Shown here in pieces: positions 42,471 through 53,209 of a stretch of 64,000 nucleotides of DNA. Position numbers and translations under genes: made by a program. Source of the stretch: Streptomyces griseofuscus (GTDB taxonomy: Bacteria; Actinomycetota; Actinomycetes; Streptomycetales; Streptomycetaceae); NCBI RefSeq assembly GCF_014673495.1, contig NZ_CP051006.1:4402001-4466000 (forward strand), read 5' to 3'. A model generated the notes under the pieces. That model was not told the DNA's origin, ran no database searches, and saw only the letters and a list, made by a program, of their open reading frames with translations. Position 1 is the stretch's first letter. Every line of letters starts with the position of its first letter.

Positions 42471-43391
42471 ATGGGGACACGGGCGGACGACACGCAGGCG
42501 CGGCTCGCGGCGTACGAGGGGCTCCCCGCCGCCGCCACCGGGACCGGCCGTGACCCCGTCAACCTGCCGATGATCCGGCACTGGTGCGAGGCCATGGGCG
42601 ACACCAGCCCCGCCTACCGCGGCCCCGGCGCCATCGCCCCGCCCACCATGCTCCAGGTCTGGACGATGGCCGGCCTCTCCGGGCACGGCCACCGCTCCGG
42701 CCCCTACGACGAACTGCTGCGCCTCCTGGACGACCTGGGCTGCACCTCGGTCGTCGCCACCGACTGCGAGCAGGAGTACCTGCGCCCGCTGCGGCCGGGC
42801 GACACGATCACCTTCGACACGGTGATCGAATCGGTGTCGGGCCGCAAGACCACCAAGCTGGGCACCGGCCACTTCGTCACCACCCGCACCGACATCCGCG
42901 CGGACGGCGCCCTCGCGGGCACCCACCGCTTCCGTATCCTCAAGTACGCCCCCGCCCGCACACCGGCACCTGCACCGGCGCCGTCACCATCACCGAGACG
43001 CCCCCGCCCGGTCGTCAACCGCGACAACGCCGGCTTCTGGCGGGGCGTCGCCGAGCACCGGCTGCTCATCCAGCGCTGCACCGGCTGCGGCACCCTGCGC
43101 CACCCCTGGCTGCCCGGCTGCAACGCCTGCGGCGGCCCCGGCTGGGACACGGTCGAGGCGAGCGGCGAGGGCACCGTCCACTCGTACGTCGTGATGCACC
43201 ACCCGCCCTTCCCCGCCTTCGACCCGCCCTACGCGGTCGCCCTGGTCCAACTCGCGGAAGGAGTACGGATGGTGAGCAATGTGGTCGGGGTCCCGTACGA
43301 CAAGGTGCGCATCGGGATGCCGGTACGCCTTGAATTCGAAGCGTACGACGACGAGTTGACGCTGCCGGTGTTCCGGGGGGTGGCGGCGTGA
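42471..43391 (+). CDS. MaoC-like dehydratase fused to DUF35 OB-fold (ChsH2-like)
   Basis: A 306-residue two-domain protein. Residues 1-160 are a hotdog-fold MaoC-type domain; a Pro/Ala linker follows. Residues about 185-300 are a DUF35 domain with the rubredoxin-like zinc ribbon CTGCGTLRHPWLPGCNAC and an OB fold. This matches ChsH2 of cholesterol-degrading actinobacteria, which pairs with ChsH1 for enoyl-CoA hydration while its DUF35 domain docks the aldolase Ltp2. GGGAGG precedes ATG 42471. Its GTG/TGA overlap with the next gene supports one complex. Confidence 0.88.
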   Translation: MGTRADDTQARLAAYEGLPAAATGTGRDPVNLPMIRHWCEAMGDTSPAYRGPGAIAPPTMLQVWTMAGLSGHGHRSGPYDELLRLLDDLGCTSVVATDCEQEYLRPLRPGDTITFDTVIESVSGRKTTKLGTGHFVTTRTDIRADGALAGTHRFRILKYAPARTPAPAPAPSPSPRRPRPVVNRDNAGFWRGVAEHRLLIQRCTGCGTLRHPWLPGCNACGGPGWDTVEASGEGTVHSYVVMHHPPFPAFDPPYAVALVQLAEGVRMVSNVVGVPYDKVRIGMPVRLEFEAYDDELTLPVFRGVAA

Positions 43392-43786
43392 GGCCGGTCG
43401 GCAGTGAACTCCCGCCGCTCAGGATCCCGTTGACCCGCACGCTGATCGTGGCGGGCGCGATGGCCTCCCGGGACTACCAGGACGTGCATCACGACCCCGA
43501 ACTGGCCCGGGCCAAGGGCTCCCCGGACGTCTTCATGAACATCCTGACCACGAACGGCCTGGTGGGCCGGTACATCACCGACCACTTCGGCCCCACCGCG
43601 ATCCTCCGCAAGGTCGCCATCCGGCTCGGGGCCCCCAACTATCCCGGTGACACGATGGTGTTGACCGGCCGGATCGAGCGGATCGACGGCGACACCGCCA
43701 CCGTGCGCGTCGTCGGCGCCAACGGCCTCGGCACCCATGTGACCGGCACGGTGACCGTCATCGTCCCCGCGGCGGCCCGCCCATGA
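43388..43786 (+). CDS. MaoC family dehydratase (ChsH1-like)
   Basis: A 132-residue single-hotdog enoyl-CoA hydratase. The catalytic segment DYQDVHHDPELAR carries the Asp-His of the hydratase motif, followed by the conserved PDVFMNILTTNG helix. It should form a heterodimer or heterotetramer with the MaoC domain of the preceding protein. GTG at 43388 overlaps the previous stop, and its own stop overlaps the next ATG, so all three genes are coupled. Confidence 0.9.
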   Translation: MRPVGSELPPLRIPLTRTLIVAGAMASRDYQDVHHDPELARAKGSPDVFMNILTTNGLVGRYITDHFGPTAILRKVAIRLGAPNYPGDTMVLTGRIERIDGDTATVRVVGANGLGTHVTGTVTVIVPAAARP

Positions 43787-44949
43787 GCCTGCGTGCGAAG
43801 GACACTCTCGGCGGACGCGCGGCCGTCGTCGGGATCGGCGCCACCGAGTTCTCCAAGGACTCCGGGCGCAGCGAACTGCGGCTCGCGGTGGAGGCGGTGC
43901 GCGCCGCCCTCGACGACGCCGGGCTCACCCCCGCCGACGTGGACGGCCTGGTCACCTTCACCATGGACACCAGCCCGGAGATCACGGTCGCCCAGGCCTG
44001 CGGGATGGGCGAGCTGTCCTTCTTCTCCCGGGTCCACTACGGCGGCGGCGCGGCCTGCGCGACCGTGCAGCAGGCGGCGCTGGCCGTGGCGGCCGGGGTC
44101 GCCGAGGTGGTGGTCTGCTACCGCGCCTTCAACGAGCGCTCGGGGCGCAGATTCGGCGCCGGTGTCCAGCACCGCGAGCCCTCGGCGGAGGGCGCGGCGC
44201 TCGGCTGGGTGCTGCCGTTCGGGCTGCTCACCCCGGCCTCCTGGGTGGCGATGGCGGCCCAGCGCTATCTGCACACCTACGGGCTGACCCCCGAGGCGTT
44301 CGGCCATGTCGCCGTGACCGGCCGCGCCCACGCCGCGACCAACCCGGCCGCCTACTTCCACGGCCGCCCGATCACCCTCGCCGAACACGCCGCCTCCCGC
44401 TGGATCGTGGAGCCGCTGCGGCTGCTGGACTGCTGCCAGGAGACCGACGGCGGCCAGGCGCTCGTCGTCACCTCCCTGGAACGGGCCCGGGACCTTCCCC
44501 GCCCGCCCGCCGTGATCGCGGCCGCCGCCCAGGGCGCGGGCCGTGCCCAGGAGCAGATGACCGGCTTCTACCGGGACGAGCTGACCGGGCTGCCGGAGAT
44601 GGGCGCGGTGGCCCGCCAGCTGTGGCGCACCTCGGGCCTCGCCCCGGCCGACATCGACGTCGCGATCCTGTACGACCACTTCACCCCGTTCGTGCTGATG
44701 CAGCTGGAGGAGTTCGGCTTCTGCGCCCGGGGCGAGGCGGCGGACTTCACGGCCGGGCGGCGGCTGCCCCTCAACACCCACGGGGGCCAGCTCGGGGAGG
44801 CGTATCTGCACGGCATGAACGGCATCGCGGAGGCGGTCCGCCAGCTGCGCGGCACCGCCGTGAACCAGGTCCCCGGGGCCGCCAGGACCCTGGTGACCGC
44901 GGGTACCGGGGTGCCGACATCGGGCCTGGTCCTGGCGGCGGACGGCTGA
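43783..44949 (+). CDS. Thiolase-like lipid-transfer protein / retro-aldolase (Ltp2-like)
   Basis: A 388-residue thiolase-fold protein lacking the usual thiolase catalytic Cys context. It has AAVVGIGATEFSKDSGRSE at the N-terminus, GGGAACATVQQAALAV in the middle, and YDHFTPFVLMQLEEFGF and NTHGGQLGEAYLHGMNG near the C-terminus, as in Ltp2. In the steroid pathway Ltp2 cleaves the 17-hydroxy side-chain CoA ester by retro-aldol reaction, bound to the DUF35 domain of ChsH2. The order here (ChsH2, ChsH1, Ltp2) gives the complete hydratase-aldolase unit; the substrate in this organism is unknown. Confidence 0.88.
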   Translation: MSLRAKDTLGGRAAVVGIGATEFSKDSGRSELRLAVEAVRAALDDAGLTPADVDGLVTFTMDTSPEITVAQACGMGELSFFSRVHYGGGAACATVQQAALAVAAGVAEVVVCYRAFNERSGRRFGAGVQHREPSAEGAALGWVLPFGLLTPASWVAMAAQRYLHTYGLTPEAFGHVAVTGRAHAATNPAAYFHGRPITLAEHAASRWIVEPLRLLDCCQETDGGQALVVTSLERARDLPRPPAVIAAAAQGAGRAQEQMTGFYRDELTGLPEMGAVARQLWRTSGLAPADIDVAILYDHFTPFVLMQLEEFGFCARGEAADFTAGRRLPLNTHGGQLGEAYLHGMNGIAEAVRQLRGTAVNQVPGAARTLVTAGTGVPTSGLVLAADG

Positions 44950-44952
44950 ACT

Positions 44953-44972
44953 CCCCGGGGTGCGACCCGGGG
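44953..44972 (+). terminator. Short hairpin after the Ltp2-like gene
   Basis: 7-bp GC arms (44953-44959, 44966-44972) just after the stop. Confidence 0.4.
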
Positions 44973-45096
44973 TCGGGCGTACCCCCGCTCCACCTTCAGG
45001 AGGTGGCGTGGTCCCCACCCCTACAACCTGAGGGGGACCCCGCTTCGGCACCTGCGGCCGATCCCGGGACGCGTGGGCCGCTCATAGCGTGGAGCC

Positions 45097-45633
45097 ATGA
45101 CCACACCCGTCTGCACCAGCGCCTCGGCAGCGGCCTCCACGTACCCGTCGTTCACGTCGTACGTACGGGCCCGCCGACCCGTCCTGCTGCGCGCCGCGCG
45201 CTCGCTGACCGCGAACCCCTGCGACGCCGAGGACCTGTTGCAGACCGCGCTGGCCAAGACCTACGCCGCCTGGGAGCGGATCGAGAACCAGCGGGCGCTC
45301 GACGGGTATGTGCGCCGCGCGCTGCTGAACACGCGGACCTCGCAGTGGCGCAAGCGCCGGGTGGACGAGTTCGCCTGCGACGAGCTGCCCGAGCCGGACC
45401 CGCTGCCCGACGACGACCCGGCCGAGCGGCAGGCGCTGCACGACGCGATGTGGCGGGCCGTCATGAAGCTGCCCACGCGGCAGCGGGCGATGGTCGTCCT
45501 GCGGTACTACGAGGATCTCAGCGAGGCCCAGACCGCCGAGGTGCTGGGGGTCTCGGTGGGCACGGTGAAGTCGGCGGTGTCCCGCGCACTCGGCAAGCTG
45601 CGCGAGGACCCGGAGCTGGGGCTGGCGCGATAG
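45097..45633 (+). CDS. SigE-family ECF RNA polymerase sigma factor
   Basis: A 178-residue extracytoplasmic-function sigma factor. Region 2 has FTSYVRARRPVLLRAARSLTANPCDAEDLLQTALAKTY. Region 4 is a helix-turn-helix, LPTRQRAMVVLRYYEDLSEAQTAEVLGVSVGTVKSAVSRALGKL. This layout is that of the actinobacterial SigE-family group. No anti-sigma gene adjoins, so control of its activity is not evident. It is flanked by the Ltp2-like operon and an acyl-CoA ligase gene, which need not be its targets. Confidence 0.92.
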   Translation: MTTPVCTSASAAASTYPSFTSYVRARRPVLLRAARSLTANPCDAEDLLQTALAKTYAAWERIENQRALDGYVRRALLNTRTSQWRKRRVDEFACDELPEPDPLPDDDPAERQALHDAMWRAVMKLPTRQRAMVVLRYYEDLSEAQTAEVLGVSVGTVKSAVSRALGKLREDPELGLAR

Positions 45634-45861
45634 CCCGACCGGGCCGGGGACACCGGCCTACGGGTACGGCCCGAGGACCCCGGCGCACGGGGCCCGAGGA
45701 CACCAGGTCACCGGCGCGAAAGAGCGCCGGATCTCGATTCCGACCCGTTTCCGTCCCGTTCCGCACGCGGTGACATTCCACCTAGTGACATACCGAGCGG
45801 TATGTGCGCAGAATCGGCGCACCCCCTACTACCGCGTAGGCACTGTCGCCGGGAGGACTCC

Positions 45862-47517
<1,656 letters not shown>

Positions 47518-47522
47518 GCCAC

Positions 47523-47574
47523 ACGTCATGTGGGGAGGGGCCGGGCAGCAGCCCGGCCCCTCCCCACATGACGT
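47523..47574. terminator. Perfect 24-bp bidirectional terminator
   Basis: Arms 47523-47546 and 47551-47574 are perfectly complementary, with a 4-base loop (AGCA). It fills the 67-base gap between two convergent genes. Confidence 0.88.
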
Positions 47575-47584
47575 TCCCCGTCGG

Positions 47585-50500
47585 CTAGTTGGTGCCGATC
47601 CGGGACAGCAGGTCCACGATCCGCGACTGCACCTCGGTGCTGGTGGACCGCTCCGCGAGGAACAGCACCGTCTCGCCCGAGGCCAGCCGGGGCAGCTCGG
47701 CGGACTCGACGGCGGCCGTGTAGACGACCAGCGGGGTGCGGTTGAGCTGTCCGTTCGCGCGCAGCCAGTCCACGATCCCGGCCCGCCGCCGGTGCACCTG
47801 CATCAGGTCCATCACCACGAGGTTCGGCCGGAACCGGCCCGCCAGCGCCACCGCGTCGCTGTCGCTCGCGGCCCGCGCCACCTGCATCCCGCGCCGCTCC
47901 AGCGTCGCGGTCAGGGCCAGCGCGATCTCCTCGTGCTCCTCGATCAGCAGCACCCGCGGCGGATGCTGCTCGCTGTCACGCGGGGCGAGCGCCTTCAGCA
48001 GGACGGCGGGGTCGGCGCCGTACGCCGCCTCCCGCGTGGCCTGCCCGATCCCGGCCGTGACCAGGACCGGCACCTCGGCGGCGACGGCGGCCTGGCGCAG
48101 CGACTGGAGGGCGGTACGGGTGATCGGGCCGGTCAGCGGGTCCACGAACAGCGCGGCGGGGAAGGCCGCGATCTGCGCGTCGACCTCCTCGCGGGAGTGC
48201 ACGATCACCGGCCGGTAGCCGCGCTCGCTCAAGGCCTGCTGCGTGGTCACGTCCGGCGCGGGCCACACCAGCAGCCGGCGCGGGTTGTCCAGCGGTTCCG
48301 GGGGCAGCTCGTCGTCCATCGGCTGCGGCCGGGGGGTGTCCGCCACCTCGACGGCCCCTCCGGGACCGTCCAGCGGCTCCGGCCCCTCGGCGGCGTTCGC
48401 GTCCGGCGCGCCGATGGCGTACGACCGTCCGCCGCCCTCGGTCCCGGGCGCGATCCGCGCCGCCCCGGGCAGCGAGGAACCCGGAGCGGGCACCGCCTCG
48501 CCGGACGCCTCCTGGCGCGCGGCCGGATCGGGCGGCGTACCGAGCTTGCGGCGCCGTCCGGAACCACCCGGCGTGTGCGGCGGCGGGGTGGCCTGCGTGA
48601 CCTGCCGCGCGAACGGCACACCCTGACCGAGCGTGCGCACGCTGATGGCCCGGCCCTGGGTGGAGTCGGGGTCGTACCCGGGCACGCCCCCGGGGGCCTC
48701 GGCGGGCAGCGGCAACGGCTGGGCGGCGCGCGGCGGCTGAGCGGCCGGAAGGGGAGTGCCGGCCGCGGGGGTCGACGGCGGCACGGGCGCCCCGGCGACC
48801 GGGCTCGCGGCCCTCGGGGGTACGGCGGTACCGGCGGCCGGGGTGGCCTGAGCCGACCGGGACGCCGGTGACGCCTGCGGTGCCTGAGGTGCTTGCGGTG
48901 CCTGCGGCGACGGCGGTACGGGGGTGCCGGGGGCCGGGGTGGCCGGTGCGGGCTTCCGCGCGGCGGCGGCCTCGGCGGGCAGCGGGAGGGGCCCCGCGGC
49001 GGGGGCACCGGCGGCCGGGACGGCCTGGGGCGCCGTCGGGGCGACGGGAGCGGCGGGCACCGCGGGCGTCACGGCGCCGGCCGGAGCAGCTGGCGCGGTC
49101 TGAGCGCCCGGTGCGGTCGGTGCGCCCGGGGTGATCGGAGCCGACGCGGGCACGGCGACCGAGGGTCCGGCCTGGAGGGCGATGCCCTGGCCGATCGTGC
49201 CCTGGGCCTGCGTCGGAAGGGCCGTTCCGGGGATGGCCTGTCCCGGGGCCACCGCACGGGGGGCCTGCGCGGGAAGGGCGATGCCCTGCCCGTTCGTGGC
49301 CTGAGCCTGAGCTCGCGCTTGCGCCGGAGCGGGTTGTGCCGGAGCCCCCGGCGTCGTACCGGACTCGGCGGCCCGGGCTGCCGGAGCGGCCTGCACCGTC
49401 GGCACCGCCTGCGGGGCCTGCGGGGCCTGTGAGGTCTGCGCGGGAGGCGCCACCGCGCGGCGGCGCCGGCCGGTCGGCGCGGTCGTGGGATGCGGCTGCG
49501 GCGGAGTGTGGTCCTCGGCCTGGCTCAGCGGTACGGCGTCGTGCCGCCCCTCCTCGCCGGGCACGGGCGCGGCGGCCGGTGGCGCCTGAACCGGCCCGGT
49601 CCCGGCCTGCGGTACCCGGGCCGCCTCCTCCTGCGGAGCGCGGTCCGCGGCGGCGGGCGGCAGCGCGAAGACCGTACGCGCCCCCGTCTCCTGCGCGGCG
49701 GCCCGCTCGGCCGCGGCGGCCAGCGCACGGCGCCGCCGCCCGGTGGGCTGCCCCTCGTCGTCGGCGCCCTCGGCACCCGGCGCACCCTCGGCATCCGGCG
49801 CGCTCTCGCCCCCGGCCGGCGGCAGGGCGGCGGGCAGCGCGGCCTGCGGAGCCTGCTCGGCGCCGGTACGGGAGTGCTGTCCGGCGGGCACGGGCACGCC
49901 ACCCGGCGGCACGGCGGCCCCGAGACCCGTACCGGAGGCGGCGGCCCCCGCGGCATGCTCGGCCGCGGTCACCACGGCTCCTTCGCTCACCCCGTCGGCA
50001 CCGGCGTCGGCGCGCGCCGGATCGAGCTCGGCGGGCCGTCCGCGGCGCCGCCCGGTACCACCGGACGCGCCCTGCGTGGCCTCGGCCGGAACCTCGGTCG
50101 TCTCGTCGGCGACCCCGGCCGCGCGCCTGCGGCGGCGTCCGGTGGGCGCCTCACCGCTCGGCGTGCCCGAACCGGTCAGGTCGGCGTCGAGGAAGGCGTC
50201 CGTGGAGCCCCGCCGCGCGCGCCGTCGGCCGCCGTCGAAGGTCTCCTGCGCCGTCTCGGCGAGCTCCGGCTGCACGGACGGCGCCACGACGGCCCCCGCG
50301 CCGCCCCCGAGCGGCACCTCCAGGACGTACGCGTTGCCGCTCATGCCCGGCACCTCGTGCGTCTGGAGCACACCGCCGTGGGCACGCACGATCCCGCGCA
50401 CGATCGGCTCGTGCACCGGGTCCCCGCCGGCGTACGGCCCGCGCACCTCGATCCGGGCGACCGAACCGCGCTGCGCGGCCGCGACGACCACGGTGTTGTC

Positions 50501-51991
50501 GAGGTAACCGCCCGTGGAGACGGGCGCGTTGCCGGTGGCGTCGACGCCCGCGACGTCCGCCACCAGGTGCGCGAGCGCGGTGGCGAGCCGTTGCGGGTCG
50601 ACCTCGGCCTCGATGGGCGGCGCGTGCACGGCGAACTGCACCCGGCCGGGGCCGATCAGCTCCACCGCGCCGTCGACACCGGCGGCGACGACGGCGTCCA
50701 GCATCACCTTCGTACGGGTGATGTCCTCGGTGCCCGTGTCGATCCGCTGATAGGCGAGGACGTTGTCGATGAGGGTGGTGATCCGCGAGTACCCGGCGGA
50801 GAGATGGTGCAGCACCTGGTTGGCCTCGGGCCACAGCTGCCCGGCGTCGTCGGCGGCCAGGGCGGCCAGTTCGCGCCGCAGTTCGTCCAGGGGGCCGCGC
50901 AGCGACCGGGCGACCAGGGTGAGCAGCTGTTCGTGCCGCCCGGCCAGCGCCTCGTACCGGTCCTTCTCCCGCTCGCCGAGCGCGGCGTACCGCTCCTCGC
51001 CCGCCGCCAGCTCCTCCGCGTGCTGCTCGCGCAGCTCGGCCAGCTCGATGTCGTACTTCTCGCGCAGCTCCGCCACCTCGGTGGCGTGCTCCTGGCGCAG
51101 CGCGGTGAGGTCGGCGGCGTGTTCCTCGGAGAGCTTCTCCAGCTGCTCGGCGTGTGCCTGCTCCAGCGTCGTCTTCTCGTCCACCAGGGAGTCGAAGGGC
51201 CGCCGGTCGGTGAAGGTCATCACGGCGCCGACGAGCTGGTCCCCGTCGCGCACCGGCGCGGTGGTCAGATCGACCGGCACCTGGTGATCGCCCTTGGACC
51301 ACAGGACCTGCCCGCGCACCCGGTGCTTGCGCCCGGAGCGCAGGGTGTCGGCGAGCGGCGACTCGGCGTACGGGAAGGGGGAGCCGTCGGCCCGCGAGTG
51401 CAGGACGAGGTTGTGCAGCTCCTTGCCGCCCAGCTCGCCCGCCCGGTAACCGAGGATCTGCGCGGCCGCCGGGTTGACGAGCACGATCCGCCCGTCGGTG
51501 TCGGTGCCGACGACGCCCTCGGACGCGGCCCGCAGGATCATCTCGGTCTGCCGCTGCGAGCGGGCCAGCTCCGCCTCGGTGTCGACCGTCCCGGACAGAT
51601 CCCGGACGACGATCATCAGCAGCTCGTCGCCCGTGTAGCCGTAACCGTCGTACGCCTGCTGGCCGTTCTCCAGGTTCGCGCTGGTGACCTCGACCGGGAA
51701 CTCGTGCCCGTCGGTGCGCCGGGCGACCATCCGGGCCGGCTTGGTCCTGCCCTGCGGGTCCCGCTGGCCCGGGCGCCGCATGGAGCCCGGGATGAGCCGC
51801 GAGTCGAACTCGGGCAGCAGATCCAGCAGCCCGCGCCCGACGAGCGCGGTGCCGGGCGCCTCGAAGGCTTCCAGCGCGATGGTGTTGGCGTTGACGACGG
51901 TTCCGTTGGCGTTGACCAGGACCAACGCGTCCGGTAGAGCGTCGAGTATGGCTGCGAGGCGAGCAGCGCCTCGGGATGGCCTGCTGCTCAC
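47585..51991 (-). CDS. Giant hybrid sensor protein: PAS-PAS-coiled coil-kinase-like-receiver
   Basis: A 1468-residue cytoplasmic protein. PAS domains lie at about 8-140 and 145-265, a Glu/Arg coiled coil at 270-345, and a dimerisation/kinase-like module at 350-565. An Ala/Pro-rich disordered region with repeated GRRRR blocks covers about 570-1220, followed by two receiver-like domains (about 1225-1335 and 1340-1468). The phosphoacceptor site reads VARSLRGPL where VSHELRTPL is expected (His replaced by Arg), and the ATP-binding N-box lacks its Asn. The last receiver keeps its Asp (VVMDLM). It is therefore likely a pseudokinase scaffold. GGAGGAAG precedes the GTG start. Confidence 0.88.
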   Translation of the reverse strand: MSSRPSRGAARLAAILDALPDALVLVNANGTVVNANTIALEAFEAPGTALVGRGLLDLLPEFDSRLIPGSMRRPGQRDPQGRTKPARMVARRTDGHEFPVEVTSANLENGQQAYDGYGYTGDELLMIVVRDLSGTVDTEAELARSQRQTEMILRAASEGVVGTDTDGRIVLVNPAAAQILGYRAGELGGKELHNLVLHSRADGSPFPYAESPLADTLRSGRKHRVRGQVLWSKGDHQVPVDLTTAPVRDGDQLVGAVMTFTDRRPFDSLVDEKTTLEQAHAEQLEKLSEEHAADLTALRQEHATEVAELREKYDIELAELREQHAEELAAGEERYAALGEREKDRYEALAGRHEQLLTLVARSLRGPLDELRRELAALAADDAGQLWPEANQVLHHLSAGYSRITTLIDNVLAYQRIDTGTEDITRTKVMLDAVVAAGVDGAVELIGPGRVQFAVHAPPIEAEVDPQRLATALAHLVADVAGVDATGNAPVSTGGYLDNTVVVAAAQRGSVARIEVRGPYAGGDPVHEPIVRGIVRAHGGVLQTHEVPGMSGNAYVLEVPLGGGAGAVVAPSVQPELAETAQETFDGGRRRARRGSTDAFLDADLTGSGTPSGEAPTGRRRRRAAGVADETTEVPAEATQGASGGTGRRRGRPAELDPARADAGADGVSEGAVVTAAEHAAGAAASGTGLGAAVPPGGVPVPAGQHSRTGAEQAPQAALPAALPPAGGESAPDAEGAPGAEGADDEGQPTGRRRRALAAAAERAAAQETGARTVFALPPAAADRAPQEEAARVPQAGTGPVQAPPAAAPVPGEEGRHDAVPLSQAEDHTPPQPHPTTAPTGRRRRAVAPPAQTSQAPQAPQAVPTVQAAPAARAAESGTTPGAPAQPAPAQARAQAQATNGQGIALPAQAPRAVAPGQAIPGTALPTQAQGTIGQGIALQAGPSVAVPASAPITPGAPTAPGAQTAPAAPAGAVTPAVPAAPVAPTAPQAVPAAGAPAAGPLPLPAEAAAARKPAPATPAPGTPVPPSPQAPQAPQAPQASPASRSAQATPAAGTAVPPRAASPVAGAPVPPSTPAAGTPLPAAQPPRAAQPLPLPAEAPGGVPGYDPDSTQGRAISVRTLGQGVPFARQVTQATPPPHTPGGSGRRRKLGTPPDPAARQEASGEAVPAPGSSLPGAARIAPGTEGGGRSYAIGAPDANAAEGPEPLDGPGGAVEVADTPRPQPMDDELPPEPLDNPRRLLVWPAPDVTTQQALSERGYRPVIVHSREEVDAQIAAFPAALFVDPLTGPITRTALQSLRQAAVAAEVPVLVTAGIGQATREAAYGADPAVLLKALAPRDSEQHPPRVLLIEEHEEIALALTATLERRGMQVARAASDSDAVALAGRFRPNLVVMDLMQVHRRRAGIVDWLRANGQLNRTPLVVYTAAVESAELPRLASGETVLFLAERSTSTEVQSRIVDLLSRIGTN

Positions 51992-52170
51992 GAGACGCTT
52001 CCTCCCTGTTACCGCACCTTGCCGACCGCTCGGGCCATCTTGCCAACCGGCCCGCGACGTGTCACGCGAGGGAGTCTATGCGCACGTGTTGTCCGGAGGG
52101 TGCCGGATGAGAGGGAGGTCCCACGAGGAAGTGACGCCGATGTGGTGACGACCGGACCTTTGGACCGGCC

Positions 52171-52641
52171 CTACCCGAGCTTCGGCAGCAGCGGCACCAT
52201 CCGGTTCCACCGGTCGATCTCGCATCCGTTGTTCCGGTCGTACGACGCGTCGACGGGCCGTCCCGCCCAGGTACCGGTGACCCGCGCGGTGGCCGGCCCG
52301 CCGGAGATCATGGAGCAGATGGTCCCGGGCGGAACCGGCGCGAAGAGGTCCCGCCCCCACTGCGTCTGCTCGTCAAGCTTCTGACAGGCACCCCGCACAT
52401 CCGGGTGATGCCCGCCGGCGGGATGACAGAACAGCTCGTACGTCCCGTCCCGCCCGGCCCCGGCATGCCGTACGACGACGGTGAGGTGATCCCCGCCGCG
52501 CCCCTGACCGAGGGCGGCGGCGGGCGCGGCGATCAGCGGTACGACGGCGGCGGCGGTGACGGCGGCGGTGGCGAGGACGGCGAGGCCGCCACGACGGACG
52601 CGCCCTTCGAGACCCGGCAGACCCGACAGAAGAGAACCCAT
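52171..52641 (-). CDS. Subtilisin inhibitor (SSI) family secreted protease inhibitor
   Basis: A 156-residue exported protein: Arg-containing n-region, hydrophobic Ala/Val core and cleavage near APAAALG (about 45). The SSI domain has four cysteines (72, 86, 109, 140) at SSI-like spacing, the GPATARVTGTWAGRPV core and the NGCEIDRW C-terminal motif. By alignment with Cys-Pro-Met-Val of SSI, the reactive bond would be Met111-Ile112, with Ser instead of Pro at P2. Such inhibitors block subtilisin-like and transglutaminase-activating proteases during development. A GTG 13 codons upstream is an alternative start. Confidence 0.87.
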   Translation of the reverse strand: MGSLLSGLPGLEGRVRRGGLAVLATAAVTAAAVVPLIAAPAAALGQGRGGDHLTVVVRHAGAGRDGTYELFCHPAGGHHPDVRGACQKLDEQTQWGRDLFAPVPPGTICSMISGGPATARVTGTWAGRPVDASYDRNNGCEIDRWNRMVPLLPKLG

Positions 52642-52827
52642 GTCCTTCTCAACGCCCGACCTCGCCGGACGTTGCGCCACGTTCCCCCGGAAAACGCCAC
52701 CCCGTCGAAGAAGCCCTTTGCTCTGCGGCCGGACTGCCTAGTACCGTAGGGGTCGATTGGTGACGGGCCCTGCGGCTGTGTCATCATCTGCACGCACCAC
52801 TCGCGCGCTCGCGTGAGCGGTTGTGCT

Positions 52828-52918
52828 GGAGGCGTCGCCTAGTCCGGTCTATGGCGCCGCACTGCTAATGCGGTTTGGGTCTTAAAGCCCATCGAGGGTT
52901 CAAATCCCTCCGCCTCCG
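52828..52918 (+). tRNA. tRNA-Ser (anticodon GCU)
   Basis: 91-base cloverleaf with acceptor pairing 52828-52834 / 52911-52917, discriminator G, loop CTGCTAA giving GCT, and a long variable arm (class II). The GTTCAAATC T-loop and acceptor stem match those of the tRNA-Ser(UGA) at 38505. CCA not encoded. Confidence 0.95.
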
Positions 52919-52926
52919 CCCCAACC

Positions 52927-52955
52927 GAAGCCCCGGTCCACTGGACCGGGGCTTC
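52927..52955 (+). terminator. Terminator after tRNA-Ser(GCU)
   Basis: Perfect 13-bp arms (52927-52939, 52943-52955) with a 3-base loop and TCGTCGTT following. Confidence 0.85.
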
Positions 52956-53098
52956 GTCGTTCCCCCTCCGGGACGTTTCCGCAGGTCAGAAGGGGTGTGC
53001 GGATCGGATTTCACATGACGGCGGCAGTCATGTAATGTTCTTCCTGTCGCCGGAACGGGCCGAAAGGAACGGAAACGGAGACAAGAACAAAAGAACAA

Positions 53099-53171
53099 GC
53101 ACTCGTAGCTTAACGGATAGAGCATCTGACTACGGATCAGAAGGTTGCAGGTTCGAATCCTGCCGAGTGCA
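53099..53171 (+). tRNA. tRNA-Arg (anticodon ACG)
   Basis: 73-base cloverleaf: acceptor 53099-53105 / 53164-53170, discriminator A53171, anticodon stem TCTGA/TCAGA enclosing CTACGGA, T-loop TTCGAAT. The ACG wobble A is normally deaminated to inosine by TadA to read CGN codons. Confidence 0.95.
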
Positions 53172-53179
53172 CATCGGTC

Positions 53180-53209
53180 CAGAGGCCCCGGAGAGATCCG
53201 GGGCCTCTG
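53180..53209 (+). terminator. Terminator after tRNA-Arg
   Basis: Perfect 13-bp arms (53180-53192, 53197-53209), GAGA loop, then GCGTTTGCC. Confidence 0.85.

Noticed and set aside
47585..51991. An ordinary hybrid histidine kinase
   Set aside because: The phosphoacceptor His and N-box Asn are replaced, so the usual label would overstate its activity.
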